The notes beneath the pieces are model-generated. The model searched no databases. It was not told where the DNA came from and saw only the letters and a program-made list of their open reading frames with translations. A stretch of 64,000 nucleotides of DNA. Origin: Elymus sibiricus (lineage: Eukaryota > Streptophyta > Magnoliopsida > Poales > Poaceae). Of this stretch, positions 44,733-54,686 are shown in pieces. A program made the position numbers and the translations under genes. Each line of letters begins with the position of its first letter. Position 1 is the stretch's first letter. The stretch is from assembly GCA_039707655.1 (NCBI GenBank), contig CM077667.1, positions 545,952,222 to 546,016,221 of the forward strand, read 5' to 3'.

Positions 44733-45760
44733 TTTTCGGGATCGGGGTGTCGGGGGTGTCGTGTCGGGGTTGGGGTGTCGGGGGTGTCATGTCGGGGTAG
44801 GGGTGCTGTGTCGGGGTCGGGGGTGCCGTGTCGGGGTGTCGGGGTGTCGTGTGGGGGGTCGGGGTGTCGGTGGTGTCGTGTCCTCGGCGACCCTCGACTC
44901 CTTTTCCCCTCGATCCTCGGGGGTCGGGGGTCTTCTTCTTCTTCTTCTTCTTCTAGCCTCGACCCCTCGATCCTCGACCCCTCGGCGACCCTCGACCCCT
45001 CGATCCTCCTCCTCCTCCTCCTCTTCTTTCTCTTCTTCTTTTCTTCTCCTCCCCCTTTTCTTCTTCTCCTCCTCCTCCTCCTCCTCTTCTTCTTCTTCTT
45101 CTTCTTCTTCTTCTTCTTCTTCTTCTCCTTCTTCTTTTCTTCTCCTCCCCCTTTTCTTCTTCTCCTCCTCCTCCTCTTCTTCATCTTATTCTTCTTATTC
45201 TTCTTCTTTTCTTCTCCTAACAATTTTTTTCAAGAACTAACCTAACTAACGTAGAAACTAACCTACCTAACCTAGAACTAACCTAACTAACCTAGAACTA
45301 ATCTAACTAACCTAACTAACAGTAGTAACTAACCTAACTAACAGCAAAAAAAGGGAAAAAAACAGGGGGGAGAGCTCACCGGAGTGGGGCGGCGGGGCAC
45401 CGGGGCGGCGGGGCGGCGAGGGCGTCGGGGCGGCGGGGCGCCTGGTTGTCGGGGCGGCGGGGCCGCGGGGCGGCGGGGCGCTGGGCTGCAGGGGCCGCGG
45501 GGCGCCGGGGCGGCTGGGCGTCGGGGGGGCGTCGGTGGCGGCGCGCGGCGGGAGGCGGGCCGGGGCGGCGTGGGGTCGGGGCGTCGGCGGGGTGCGGTCG
45601 GGGGCGGCGGCGGGTGCGGCGGGGGGGGGGAGCGGCGGGGCGTCGGTGGCGGCGGGCGGCGGGCGGCGGGCCAGGGCGGCGTGGGGTCGGGGCGGCGGCG
45701 GGGTGCGGTCGGGGGCGGCGGCGGGGTGCGGCGGGATGCGGTCGGGGAGAGAGAGAGAGA
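44733..45760. repeat. Low-complexity tract: GTGTCGGGG, TTC/CTC, CTAACCTAA and CGGGGCGG repeats
   Basis: Successive simple repeats cover about 1 kb: GGGGTGTCG-type repeats (44733-44880), a long CTT/CTC polypyrimidine tract (44936-45220), degenerate CTAACCTAACTAAC repeats (45238-45350) and GGGGCGGCG-type sequence (45385-45760). All long open frames here come from composition. The tract lies between the second CACTA end and its transposase gene. Confidence 0.85.
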
Positions 45761-45799
45761 CAGAGAGAGAGAGAAGAGAGAGAGGAGGGGGTGGGCCGT

Positions 45800-46137
45800 T
45801 AGGGCCGTTAGGCAGTGGCTTCTTTGCCGTCTGCTAGCGGACAGCAAAGAATCTTTGCCGTCAGCTAGCAGATGGCAAAGAGGTGGGGGTCTCCGTTGCA
45901 ATAATCTGGCGTCCACTGGACCTCACCCCACCTCTTTGCCGTCTGCTGACGGACGGCAAAGTTTCTTTGCCGTCCGTCAGCAGACGGTAAAGAAGTGGCT
46001 GATGGCAAAGAGCTTCGTTGCCGTCAGCTAGTTCTTTGCCGTCTGTTTTCTGGAAACGGATGGCAAAGAGCTTCTTCGCCGTCCGCCAGCTGACGGCAAA
46101 GAACTGGCAGACGACAAATTTGCTGATTCCAGTAGTG
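45800..46137 (-). mobile_element. 5' end of a second CACTA family (TTTGCCGTC type)
   Basis: Read on the minus strand, CACTACTGGAATCAGCAAAT starts at 46137. It is followed by many inverted TTTGCCGTC/GACGGCAAA subterminal repeats to about 45820. This is a CACTA terminus of a family different from the outer element. It cuts the first transposase exon of the outer element after codon NGFM. No matching opposite end was found to the left. Confidence 0.8.
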
Positions 46138-46139
46138 AA

Positions 46140-46246
46140 TGCATAAAACCATTCTGCTTGTTTGCCTCAGCCACTTCGAGAAAATTATGCAGGTCCTTAA
46201 TATACTCGGAGGTGCGTCGGTCACCGTGCATCCATTGCCGGTTCAT
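46140..46246 (-). pseudogene. First-exon fragment of a TNP2-like transposase (outer CACTA family)
   Basis: MNRQWMHGDRRTSEYIKDL and HNFLEVAEANKQNGFM are nearly identical to the start of the transposase at 58885. The sequence breaks off at about 46140, where the TTTGCCGTC-type CACTA end begins. The remaining transposase of this family is absent from the composite. Confidence 0.85.
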
Positions 46247-46392
46247 CTACGTGCATATCATGAATAGAGAAGTGACCAAATTAATAGAAATTCAGCATCA
46301 CATTAAAGCCAAAGTACAGTAGTGACCAAAATAAATACATAACGTTCATACATAGTTCTCATTATTGAACAACATATAGCTCTCTAGAGCAT

Positions 46393-46862
46393 CTAATTAA
46401 AACATACATTGAAACTATAAAATTTAAATGCAACAACAAATACGATCATAACCGCAACTAAGGTACCAATTGATCCAACGGCATAATGATACCAAGCCTC
46501 AGTATGAATGGCATATTTTCTAATCTTTCTAATCTTCAAGCGCATTGCATCCATCTTGATCTTGTGATCGTCGACGACATCGGCAACATGCAACTCCAAC
46601 TTCATCTTCTCCTCTTCAACTCTTTGTAATTTTTCTTTCAAGTAATTGTTTTCTTTTTTAACCAAATTTAACTTCTCGACAAGAATTTCTATGTCGGTTG
46701 GAATTTCCGGTTCACATACATCCTAGATTAAAAAATCTATGTCACGTTGGTCGGCATAATTGTCATAAACACTAAATAAAACAAATAGTTATAAAAGATA
46801 ATATATACCACATCCGAATCATAGACCGGACGAGGGCCGACGTGGGCGGATACCATGACCAT
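46393..46862 (-). CDS. Small CACTA-borne coiled-coil protein with C-terminal membrane segment
   Basis: Two exons give an uninterrupted 127-residue protein. Exon 1 (46862-46809) encodes MVMVSAHVGPRPVYDSDV and ends at a GT donor. Exon 2 (46722-46393) follows an AG acceptor in the same phase. The middle (EILVEKLNLVKKENNYLKEK and on to about residue 75) is a heptad-like charged coiled coil. The end (AVGSIGTLVAVMIVFVVAFKF) is a single hydrophobic helix, which suggests a tail-anchored membrane protein. It lies in the 5' region of the outer CACTA, upstream of its transposase. The open frame, in an element otherwise full of lesions, is notable. Function unknown. Confidence 0.55.
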
Positions 46863-47258
46863 GGCACTATATAATAACAAACAATAATAAAAGTAAGAAA
46901 ATTACACAAGTATCTATCTAAATGATACAGGTAAGAACTTTTTTCTTTTAGAAAGAAGATAAGAAGAAGAGGCTAACCACGGTGGTGCCGGCGCCGAGAT
47001 GGGCGCGGGCGATCGACGGCGGTGAGGACCGGGACGGGACAGGACGGACCGCCAAACCTAAACAAATCTTGAGGAAAATGGAGCTTGGACAAGGAGCTTT
47101 GAGAGAAGAAAGCTTAAGTGTGGTTCGGGCATTTCATCGAACACCACATGTGCATAGGAGGTGAGCTAGAGCACCACAAAGCTCTCCCACGGCCGGCCAA
47201 AAAAAGTGAGCAGTGCATTGCTCTGCTTGCGGGCAGGGGGTATATATAGGCCGACCAT
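46863..47258. other. CACTA 5' region, non-coding
   Basis: Sequence between the coiled-coil gene and the subterminal repeats. On the minus strand it includes a leader (CTCACCTCCTATGCACATGT ... GTTCGATGAAATG) homologous to 58543-58575 of the second CACTA, which confirms the shared family. No coding region is called. Confidence 0.5.
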
Positions 47259-47545
47259 TGGTCCCGGTTTGTGGCTGGAACCGGGACTAAAGGACACCCT
47301 TTTGTCCCGGTTCCATCCACAAACCGGGACCAATGCTTGTGGGCCAGGAGCAAGGCCCATTGGTCCCGGTTCGTGTCTGGAACCGGGACCAAAGAGGTCA
47401 GACGAACCGGGACCAATGACCCACGAGGCCCGACCGGCGCCCTGGCCTCACGAACCGGGACCGATGCCCCCATGGGTCCCGGTTCGTGAGTGAATCGGGA
47501 TTAATGGGCTTCTCAGGGCTGGACCAAAGCCCTGTTATGTACTAG

Positions 47546-48552
47546 TCTGGGTGGCCAGGACACCATCACCGCCTACTCATTAGAGGACAACCAGCTCTGG
47601 AAGCGACACCTGCTGACTCTGCTAGTGCAGGTTTCGGGAGCCGGTTATGTCCTCTATCTTTATATCGGCAATAGTACGCCGACCTTTGTCTCAGCCACCA
47701 TATTGACGTTCACCGCGGGGCTCCTCAAGTATGGGGAGAGGGTGTTGGCGCTGAAGCTGGCCGACATTGAAAGTCTCGGCACCTCTCTCGATATTCCAGA
47801 CGGTGCATATGGCGTAATGGAGGTATGAAGAGGAGATATGGATGCAGAGCAGGAGGTTCTGCTTGGAGCTCATTACATGTTTAGTTTATGCAGGACTTCG
47901 TTCTTGGGTCTTAAGCCGATTGATGGGGCATATGGTTCTTCCAGAGCAATTAGGCGGAGCAAGCATTATAATGGGGCCATGTACCTGTATGGGCTGGTCG
48001 AGGTGGAGCTCTCCCTTATGTACGACTTGTTTTACACCAAGGCACCTGTGATCCACACTTGGTATGGCTGCTGCATTCGTGTCATCCTGCCGCTCGCCAC
48101 TGTGGCCGCCAGGGGCGGATCTGGAGCTAATGTTACCCTGATGCATCACTTAACCATGACGTAAAATTTTCAAGCAACAATGCACTAATAAAGATGTGTT
48201 TCACAACAATATACTTTCTTTTCTTGTACAAAGAACCAGTCTAGTGGAGATGGTATTCAGACATCTACTACTGGAGAAGAGGAAGACCCGATGCTCCCAT
48301 CAACCGAGATCCTCGCTAGGTATCTGCTTCACATGTACAGCGACGACACATCTTCTGGCAATGCTTACTACAAGGGTACTCATCTTGCCAGTATGCTACT
48401 TCGCAACACGTGGAACCTGCCAGACATGCCGCAAGTCATCTTCGCATTGTGGGTGGAGTTGCTATGCCATGCAGCCAGCCAAAGCCCAGATGTTGCCCAT
48501 GCCAGGCAGCTCGGCAAAGGCGGTGACTTCCTCACTCTTATCTACATCCTTA
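47546..48552 (+). pseudogene. DUF4220/DUF594 family gene, middle and 3' segments between two transposons
   Basis: Directly after the CACTA the frame resumes with GGQDTITAYSLEDNQLWKRH, VSGAGYVLYLYIGN and LLKYGERVLALKLAD. All belong to the DUF4220 domain whose start is at 27332. A TGA interrupts it at 47826-47828. The frame continues through AHYMFSLCRTSF, VEVELSLMYDLFYTKAPVIHTWYG to about 48110. After about 100 bases of unrelated sequence, the DUF594 tail appears (STEILARYLLHMYSDDTSSG ... VIFALWVELLCHAASQSPDVAHARQLGKGGDFLTLIYIL) up to 48552. A large part between DUF4220 and DUF594 is missing. A Harbinger-type element then splits the last codons. Confidence 0.9.
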
Positions 48553-49622
48553 GAGCATCTCCAACAGGCACGCTATATAAGCGCCGTGCCGCAAATGTCA
48601 CCATTATACCGCGCGCGCAATCGCTTTTGGCGCTCCAGCGGGCGCGCAATAAACGCGCGCGCGGCATAAAGAGTTGGGCGCGCCCGGAGAATCGGCATCG
48701 CGCGCTGTTAATTTGGGGCGCCCGCTTCCGCGCGCCGCACTCGAGCGCTCGCGCCTCGCACGCCTTCCGCCGCGCTACCTTCGCCCGCCCGCGCCGCCGC
48801 CGCCGCCGCCGACCCGATGGATGCCTCCGCCGTCGACCCCCTCACCCCCTCCTACTCCCGCGACCCCTCGGCCGCCGCCGCCGCCGCCGCAAACCCTAGC
48901 GCGGGGAGCTTTGGCAATGCCTCCGCCGGAGCTCCTCCAAGCACCCTCGTCGCGCGCGGCCTTTTCATGCCGCCACGTATGACCTCGGCGGCCGGTGGCG
49001 GCGCGCCGGCGCCCGCCATGAAGCCACGTGACCATCTCCCAAATGCGGCGCGGCCAAAGAAGATTTCGGCGAAGAAGAAGAAGGCGGCGGACGGCTCCGG
49101 CTCCTCGAAGCCGTCGAGGAAGAAGCTTGCAGGGCGTTCGACGGGCGCGGCGGCTACCGAAGCGCCGGCGAGCTCACTTGTGCGGCACGCGGCAATGAAG
49201 AGGAGGAAGGAACGTCTACGAATGAAGATGATGAAACCGATGACGAGCAAGATGAAGATGAAGACGAGGACGAGGCTTGAATGTTGATGGGCAATTCGTT
49301 GGTGTGAACTATTGTGTCATGAACTTGTGGGCATGAATTTGAACTTGTGGGCATGTACTTTTGTGTCATGAACTTGTTTGTGTGATTTGCCATGTCTTTG
49401 TTTTGATTTTTGAAATTCATTTCGTGTCAAAATTGAAACATATGGCAAGTGCCGGCTGCTCGCGCGCGCTGCATTTTTGGGCGCCTGCTGGAGCGGCTCG
49501 CGCGCGCTAAAATTTGCCGCGGCTGCTGGAGCAAGCGCGCCGCGCCGCGCTAAAACAGGCAAACCGCGCGCTGTAACTGGGTTTTTAGCGCGCCGCGAGT
49601 TGGGCGCCTGTTGGAGATGCTC
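48553..49622 (+). mobile_element. Non-autonomous PIF/Harbinger-type element, 1,070 bp
   Basis: Ends GAGCATCTCCAACAGGC (48553) and GCGCCTGTTGGAGATGCTC (49622) are inverted, with TTA target duplications at 48550-48552 and 49623-49625. Removing it restores the DUF594 reading frame to its stop at 49655-49657. It carries one reading frame but no transposase. Confidence 0.93.
48817..49287 (+). CDS. Harbinger-associated ORF1-like protein (Ala/Lys-rich)
   Basis: A 156-residue frame starts MDASAVDPLTPSYSRDPS. It is Ala/Pro-rich at first, then strongly basic (SAKKKKAADGSGSSKPSRKK and KMKMKTRTRLEC at the end). The position just inside the 5' end matches the first gene of grass Harbinger elements, whose product helps transposase bind DNA. 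The usual SANT/NAM-associated domain is missing, so this is probably an internally deleted ORF1 rather than a working gene. Confidence 0.45.
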   Translation: MDASAVDPLTPSYSRDPSAAAAAAANPSAGSFGNASAGAPPSTLVARGLFMPPRMTSAAGGGAPAPAMKPRDHLPNAARPKKISAKKKKAADGSGSSKPSRKKLAGRSTGAAATEAPASSLVRHAAMKRRKERLRMKMMKPMTSKMKMKTRTRLEC

Positions 49623-49625
49623 TTA

Positions 49626-49657
49626 TGTCTCACATCCAGTTGTTTACATATGAATGA
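49626..49657 (+). pseudogene. Last codons of the DUF594 gene after the Harbinger insertion
   Basis: With the element removed, the A at 48552 joins TG at 49626 to form an ATG codon. The frame then reads MSHIQLFTYE and TGA at 49655-49657, the natural end of the protein. Confidence 0.8.
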
Positions 49658-50130
49658 CCTGTAAATACCGACCAAGTTTAGGCATGGCATGTTTGTTCTC
49701 TTCCATCCCATTCCTTGTGTATTTGTTTGTTTACCTGATTAATTATGAGATGTACCCAATCTGGGGCATATGTATATGAAAGTGGGGAATTAAGTACATT
49801 TGCTAATTATGGCCATTACAAACCGATTTTTTTTTCTCACGAGATCTGGAAAATTCCGCACAGCTTGTGTTCAGTATTGCATTCGTTGAGGGACAAGCGC
49901 AATATCAAAGTGTATACCTAGCTGATTCTATCAACAAATTTTGTTCAGTCTGTTGGTACACAACTACATCCATGTCAAGTAAGTATACTAGTAATATTCT
50001 GATATGGACAAGCTGGTTTCTAATGCAGTCGAGGCATCCAGTCTTCACCTTAGGATTACAGGACGTGTGCAAGGTGGTATTTTTTGGTTTCTGTAAACAA
50101 GACCAACTCACCTAAAAAGCGCAGTGAATG
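49658..50130 (+). other. 3' flank of the DUF594 gene
   Basis: AT-rich sequence without recognised coding potential. It probably includes the original 3' untranslated region of the broken gene. Confidence 0.4.
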
Positions 50131-50279
50131 GGCTGGTAGGAAGGATTGGGTCGGTTTTGTTTCTGTTTTTTTTTATCGTAGAAACAGTTTTCGCACCAGG
50201 GTTAATCCGTTTTTTCTGTGTGTTTCCTCTACACGTTTTTTTCTTTCATTTTTTCTTTTTTCTGTTTTTGTTTTGAAAA

Positions 50280-50990
50280 AAAAAATCTTCATTTTTCAAA
50301 TACATGTTGACTTTTTTCAAATGCACACTTAACATTTTGCATATAGAGGTTGACATTTTGGCACATAAACGTTGAACATTTATCTAAATACATGTTTTAA
50401 CATTTGTAAAATGCACAGTCAATAATTTTTCAATACATAGTGAACATGCTTAAGTACACGTTTGAACATTTTTAAAAATTGGGGTGAACTTTCTAAAACC
50501 CTTGCCAACATTTTTGAAGTATTAGATTTTTTAAAATGGAACAAATATATTTTCTATTCTATGAACATTTTATAAAATTGCGTGAACATTTGTTTTACGT
50601 TTAATGAATATTTCTTAAAGTGGAATATAACATATTTTGAAACGCACAGACATTTTCTAAATGTCATGAATATTTTTTGAATGATACATACTTTTTTTTA
50701 TGCATTACACGAAATTTTTGTACATTTTGATGAATAATTTTTAAAATGTCATGCACATATTTTTAAACGTGTGTGCTTTTTTAAAATCTAGGGAACATTA
50801 TTTTGAATGATATTAACTATTTTTAAAATTGTGCAAAGAAATTTTGACATTCCATGAATGTTTTTAAAAATTGAGTAAAGTATTTTTTGGAAAATGCATG
50901 CTAATGTACGCTATCAATTGCAAATAATGTTTTATGAAAATAATAAATAATATTATTAAATAAAAAAGAAATGAAACTAACGCACGCTAT
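50280..50990. repeat. AT-rich degenerate repeat block (AACATTTT type)
   Basis: About 700 bases of diverged phrases such as TGAACATTTTTAAAAT, with poly-T and poly-A patches. No reading frame or element end is recognised. Confidence 0.65.
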
Positions 50991-51002
50991 CAATCGAAGA
51001 AA

Positions 51003-51140
51003 AAAACAAACAAATAACATGCGCGCTATCGATCGAAAGAAGCAAGCTGGACCACCCCACTTGAGCTACCTTTGAGGCAAGGTGTCCTTCTGTCTTTCTA
51101 CAAGCAAGACAGACCCTTCTGGAGTTTAGCCAAACCCTGT
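51003..51140 (-). mobile_element. Weak tRNA-like sequence beside AT-rich blocks
   Basis: On the minus strand TAGCTCAAGTGGGG (about 51056-51069) resembles a pol III A box. A poor B-box-like TTTCGATCGAT follows at about 51030-51040. It lies between two AT-rich repeat blocks, as at 6338-6413. The match is marginal. Confidence 0.25.
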
Positions 51141-51229
51141 TCAACGCTTTTGTAAGCTCCAAGTATTTTTCTCTACCCAGTCCGGTTTTGGAAACCTTTC
51201 GGAAGTTTCCGGCAGGTTCTTTCTCTGTG

Positions 51230-51775
51230 TTTATTGCACTGCTTTTACTCAGTTTTTTTTTAATTTTTTGTTTTTTGTTTTGTCTTTTAAATTTTGGTTT
51301 ATTTTTTGAATTTGCAAACTTTATTTTTTCAAATTCATGATTTTTTCAATTCACAAACTTTTTGAAATTAGTGAATTTTCTATCAAATTTTTGAACTTGT
51401 TTTCGAATCCATGAGCTTTTTTAAAATATGTTAACTTCTTTTTCAAATTCATGTACTTTTTTCATATCTATGAACTTTAAAAAAATCTTGATCTTTTGAA
51501 ATTGTCAAACTTTTTAAAATTGGTGAACTTATTTTTAAAATTCCTGAACTTTTTTCATATCTGTGCTTTTTTTTTAAATTTGTAAACTCTTTTTTGAAAT
51601 TGTCAAACTTTTTCCAAATTCGTGATTTGTTTGATATTCAAGTACTTTTTCCAATTATGCAAAACTATTTGAAATTCATGGAAAATTTTCAAATCTATAA
51701 ACTGTTGCAAATTCACATTATTATTATTTTTGAATATATGAATATTTCATATATTTTTTAGAGGAATATTTTAAT
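51230..51775. repeat. AT-rich degenerate repeat block (CATGAACTTTTT type)
   Basis: About 540 bases of repeated AAATTCATGAACTTTTT-like phrases, similar in inverse sense to the block at 6490-7080. Non-coding. Confidence 0.65.
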
Positions 51776-52140
51776 ATATGAAAACAGGGTATGTTTTTAC
51801 CGCATGAACCAGTACATTTGGGAGAGATCTGTGCGAGCGAGGGATTAATGGGTGGCAGCCTGCCAAGGGAGTGCACGAGCACTTGCCATGCTTCGGGCGC
51901 TTTATGCGTTTAGGAGGCGCTCTCCGGAGTTTAGGTACCCAACATTCTCCAAAAACCAAAGGTGCAGGCCAACTGGATCTGGGCTTATGGTGTGACGTGA
52001 AACGCTCGTTTTACCCAGCCCAACGAAAGCACGTTCGGTGGACTGGATCAGCTACGGGAAGCAGGCTCTCTCAACATAGTTGCTGCCCATGGCTTTTGTC
52101 TTGGTTACCCACCCTGATCTTGGGGCGCCCCTATATTCTA
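51776..52140. other. Unique-looking non-coding segment
   Basis: About 360 bases of balanced composition between two AT-rich blocks. Nothing is recognised in it. Confidence 0.35.
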
Positions 52141-52149
52141 AATATATAT

Positions 52150-53160
52150 ATTGAAAAAACACTCGACAAAAAAACATTTGAAATATGTTGACCAAACATT
52201 TGAAAAATGTTAGATGCGTATAGAGAAACTGTTTTTCACATATACGAAAAATGTATACAAAAAACAATGTGTATGAAAAAAATTGACTATGTATTTAAAA
52301 CATTGTAATCAAGCGTTTGAAAGAATGTTGAAAAAGTATTTGGAAAATGTTAATGTGTATAATAAAAATGTTGACCATGTATTAAGAAAATGATGAAAAA
52401 TTTGATTATGTATATAAAAATACTAATCAAGCATTTGAAAAATGATGAACAATATTTCAAAAATGTTAATCAAGCATTTGTAAAATGTTAAATGTGCATA
52501 AAAAAATGTTGACCATGTAGTAAAAAAATGATGAAAAGATTTGATCATGTACATAAAAATGTTAATCAAGCATTTGAAATAATGTTGAAAAATATGTAAA
52601 AAATGTTAATCAAGCATTTGGAATATGTTAAATGTGTATACAAAATGTTGACATTGTATTGAAAAATGTTCATCTTTTATCTGAAAAATGTTAATCAAGA
52701 ATATTTTTTTAAAATGTATAAAAAAATGTTGACTATATATTAAAAAAATGCTAATCTTGCATTTGAAAAATGTTAATGAATCATTTGAAAAAATGCGTAT
52801 GGAAAAAATGTTGATTATGTATTCAAAAAATGTTAAATTTGTATTGAGAAAATGTTAAACATGTATTAGAAATTTTTTTTTGACATATACAAAAAATGTA
52901 GAATGAAAATCAAAAGAAACAAAGAAAAACAAAAAAAAACCAATAAAAATAATGAAAGATACAAAGAAAAACGAAATCAAAAAACAAAAAACAAAAAAAA
53001 GGAGAAGAAAAAAGAAAACAAAACAAAACGGAAAAAAGAGAGAAAACTGAATAAAATAGAAGAAAAGGAGAGAAAAGAAAAAATAGTGAAAACAAAGGAA
53101 GAAACGAAGAAAAAAAAAAGGTAAAAAAAAGACAAAAAAAATGAAAAAACCGGGAAAAAA
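52150..53160. repeat. AT-rich block (AATGTTAATCAAGCATTTGAA units) and A-rich tract
   Basis: From 52150 to about 52880 a 25-35-base phrase, AATGTTAATCAAGCATTTGA, recurs with variation. From 52900 to 53160 the sequence is almost pure purine (AAAGAAAAAC...). The long lysine or phenylalanine frames here are composition artefacts. Confidence 0.75.
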
Positions 53161-53187
53161 CAATGCAAAACTGGTTCTATTACCCTC

Positions 53188-53275
53188 AACTGGCCTAGCA
53201 GGGAGTTTATTTGAAGCTGAAGCTGAAGCTGAAGCTCAGATAGGAGACCTGGGTTCGAATCCCTTTCTTTCTTTT
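53188..53275 (+). mobile_element. tRNA-like sequence with A and B boxes split by a GAAGCT repeat (SINE-like)
   Basis: TGGCCTAGCAGGG (about 53191-53203) fits a pol III A box and GGGTTCGAATCCC (about 53251-53263) is a perfect B box. The roughly 50 bases between include a (GAAGCT)n microsatellite, so the distance is larger than in a normal tRNA. A pyrimidine-rich tail follows. Best read as a SINE head or decayed tRNA-derived repeat. Confidence 0.5.
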
Positions 53276-54686
53276 AAACGTTCGCTAACAGGCCAGCCAA
53301 ATAGCTACAACACTCGTGTAAGGCGAGATATAGCCGCCGCGCTGATCTTGTACCACACAATTTTCAGTGTGGCCGGCCAGTCATGTAGCTTAGCTTAATC
53401 ATTTACTACATCATCGAACAATTTTCCGTTCCTTGCCAAGCAGATGGTCCAGTTGATGCCAACCATTACAAGCTCCTGAGTTTTTTGTTTGCTCTGCACA
53501 ATCTGGGATTTGCCATCGGCAAAAATGATAGCAGGACCATTAATCCAATTGAACAGAATTCTGAGAAGGAGAAGGACCTCGAGCATTGGAGTGCCATTTG
53601 AGGTACAGTTTCTCTCTCTGCACATCCGACGGGTGCTGAAGTGTGTACTACCTGCATGACGATAATTCTGAAAAAATTAGCAGTCTGTAGTGCTAACTGA
53701 CCAGTTGATGATAATTCTAGCTCGGTGCAGTTGAGGAGCTCTTTTCTATCAGCGTCATATATCTTCCATGGAAATACCAACATCATATACGTATTCCAAA
53801 AAAATATCAGCATCATATGGAGAAAATGTATGTGGACTACATTCTTTTGTTCTGTATGCGAACACTTGATGCTTGGAAGTAGTGGAATTATTGGACGAGT
53901 CACTGGCAGTTCGTTGTCATCTCCTTGATTCATGCATGCATGGACGCAGCCATCCATATCATCCTTCGTGAATGGACGACCAAGCATTCAAATCATGTGT
54001 AATTTGTGGAGGCAAGCACACGGAGAAAGGTCTGAGATTCCATCTAGAGTACGACGGGAACACGGGACCAAATGGCAAAATCGCATTCACTCCCCACTAG
54101 AACCTTAAATTCGTATATTTTGTCATATTTCACGACTCTTCTCATTCCACCGCAGCATAGCAGCCGCACAACAGGCGTGGGCCTTATCTGACCTTATCTA
54201 CATTCATAGGGTGTTGAAATGTGTAATATCTTCATGAAATGATTTCTCAAAATATAAGGGACTGTGTTGCAACCAGCTGATTGGCTGATAATAATTCTGG
54301 AAAGTTTGGGGTGTGGATGTGTAACCTTACAGATATGACAGTTGTCCAATACTTGACTGACGTGAACTCTTCTACCAGTACTACCGATTTAGTACTAGTC
54401 AAATTTTATTAGTACCAAATACTCACGGGATTATATTTATTTTGTACTTATCAAACACTAGCTCTAAGTTTATAATTTATTAGTCAAAACTTACACAATA
54501 TTATACTGTATTAGTCGAATTATAGTCCAAACTAGTCTGTTTGAGAAGGGAAGAGAAGCAAGGACACTGGACGCGTCACGCCGGTGCTGTGCAGGTGGAG
54601 AGCAGAGGAGATGGACGCTGTGCGGTGGAGACATAGGGGTGAGGATAAGAAGATGAAGCCGACACGTAAGATCCAGATCCACCTTA
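53276..54686. other. Intergenic, nothing firmly recognised
   Basis: About 1.4 kb of mixed sequence. A 173-codon minus-strand frame (53466-53987) is open but shows no family signature or typical codon pattern, so it is not called. Confidence 0.35.

Larger units (their letters stand above)
27600..47545 (-). mobile_element. CACTA (En/Spm) transposon, composite, ~19.9 kb
   Basis: The left end starts CACTAGTAGAAAACGGCCC at 27600. The right end is a decayed inverse (...ACAGGGCTTTGG near CACTAGTACATAAC on the minus strand) ending at about 47545. TCT flanks both sides (27597-27599 and 47546-47548), which is the 3-bp duplication expected for CACTA. Joining the flanks restores the host reading frame. 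The terminal G/T of the right end seems lost. Both ends carry subterminal inverted GTCCCGGTT repeats (about 27617-27790 and 47259-47500), the binding sites for TNPA-like proteins. Coding genes run right to left. Confidence 0.92.

Noticed and set aside
45238..45350. CTAACCTAACTAAC repeats resembling telomeric DNA
   Set aside because: Plant telomere repeats are CCCTAAA. The unit here is irregular and lies between other simple repeats inside a CACTA composite.
44612..45760. Lysine/arginine-rich, serine-rich and glycine-rich open frames
   Set aside because: Pure products of CTT/CTC and GGGGCGG repeats.
52855..53189. Phenylalanine-rich minus-strand frame resembling a membrane protein
   Set aside because: It is the complement of an A-rich purine tract with no other support.
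53466..53987. 173-codon minus-strand frame
   Set aside because: No family signature, irregular composition and an overlap with open frames on the other strand.
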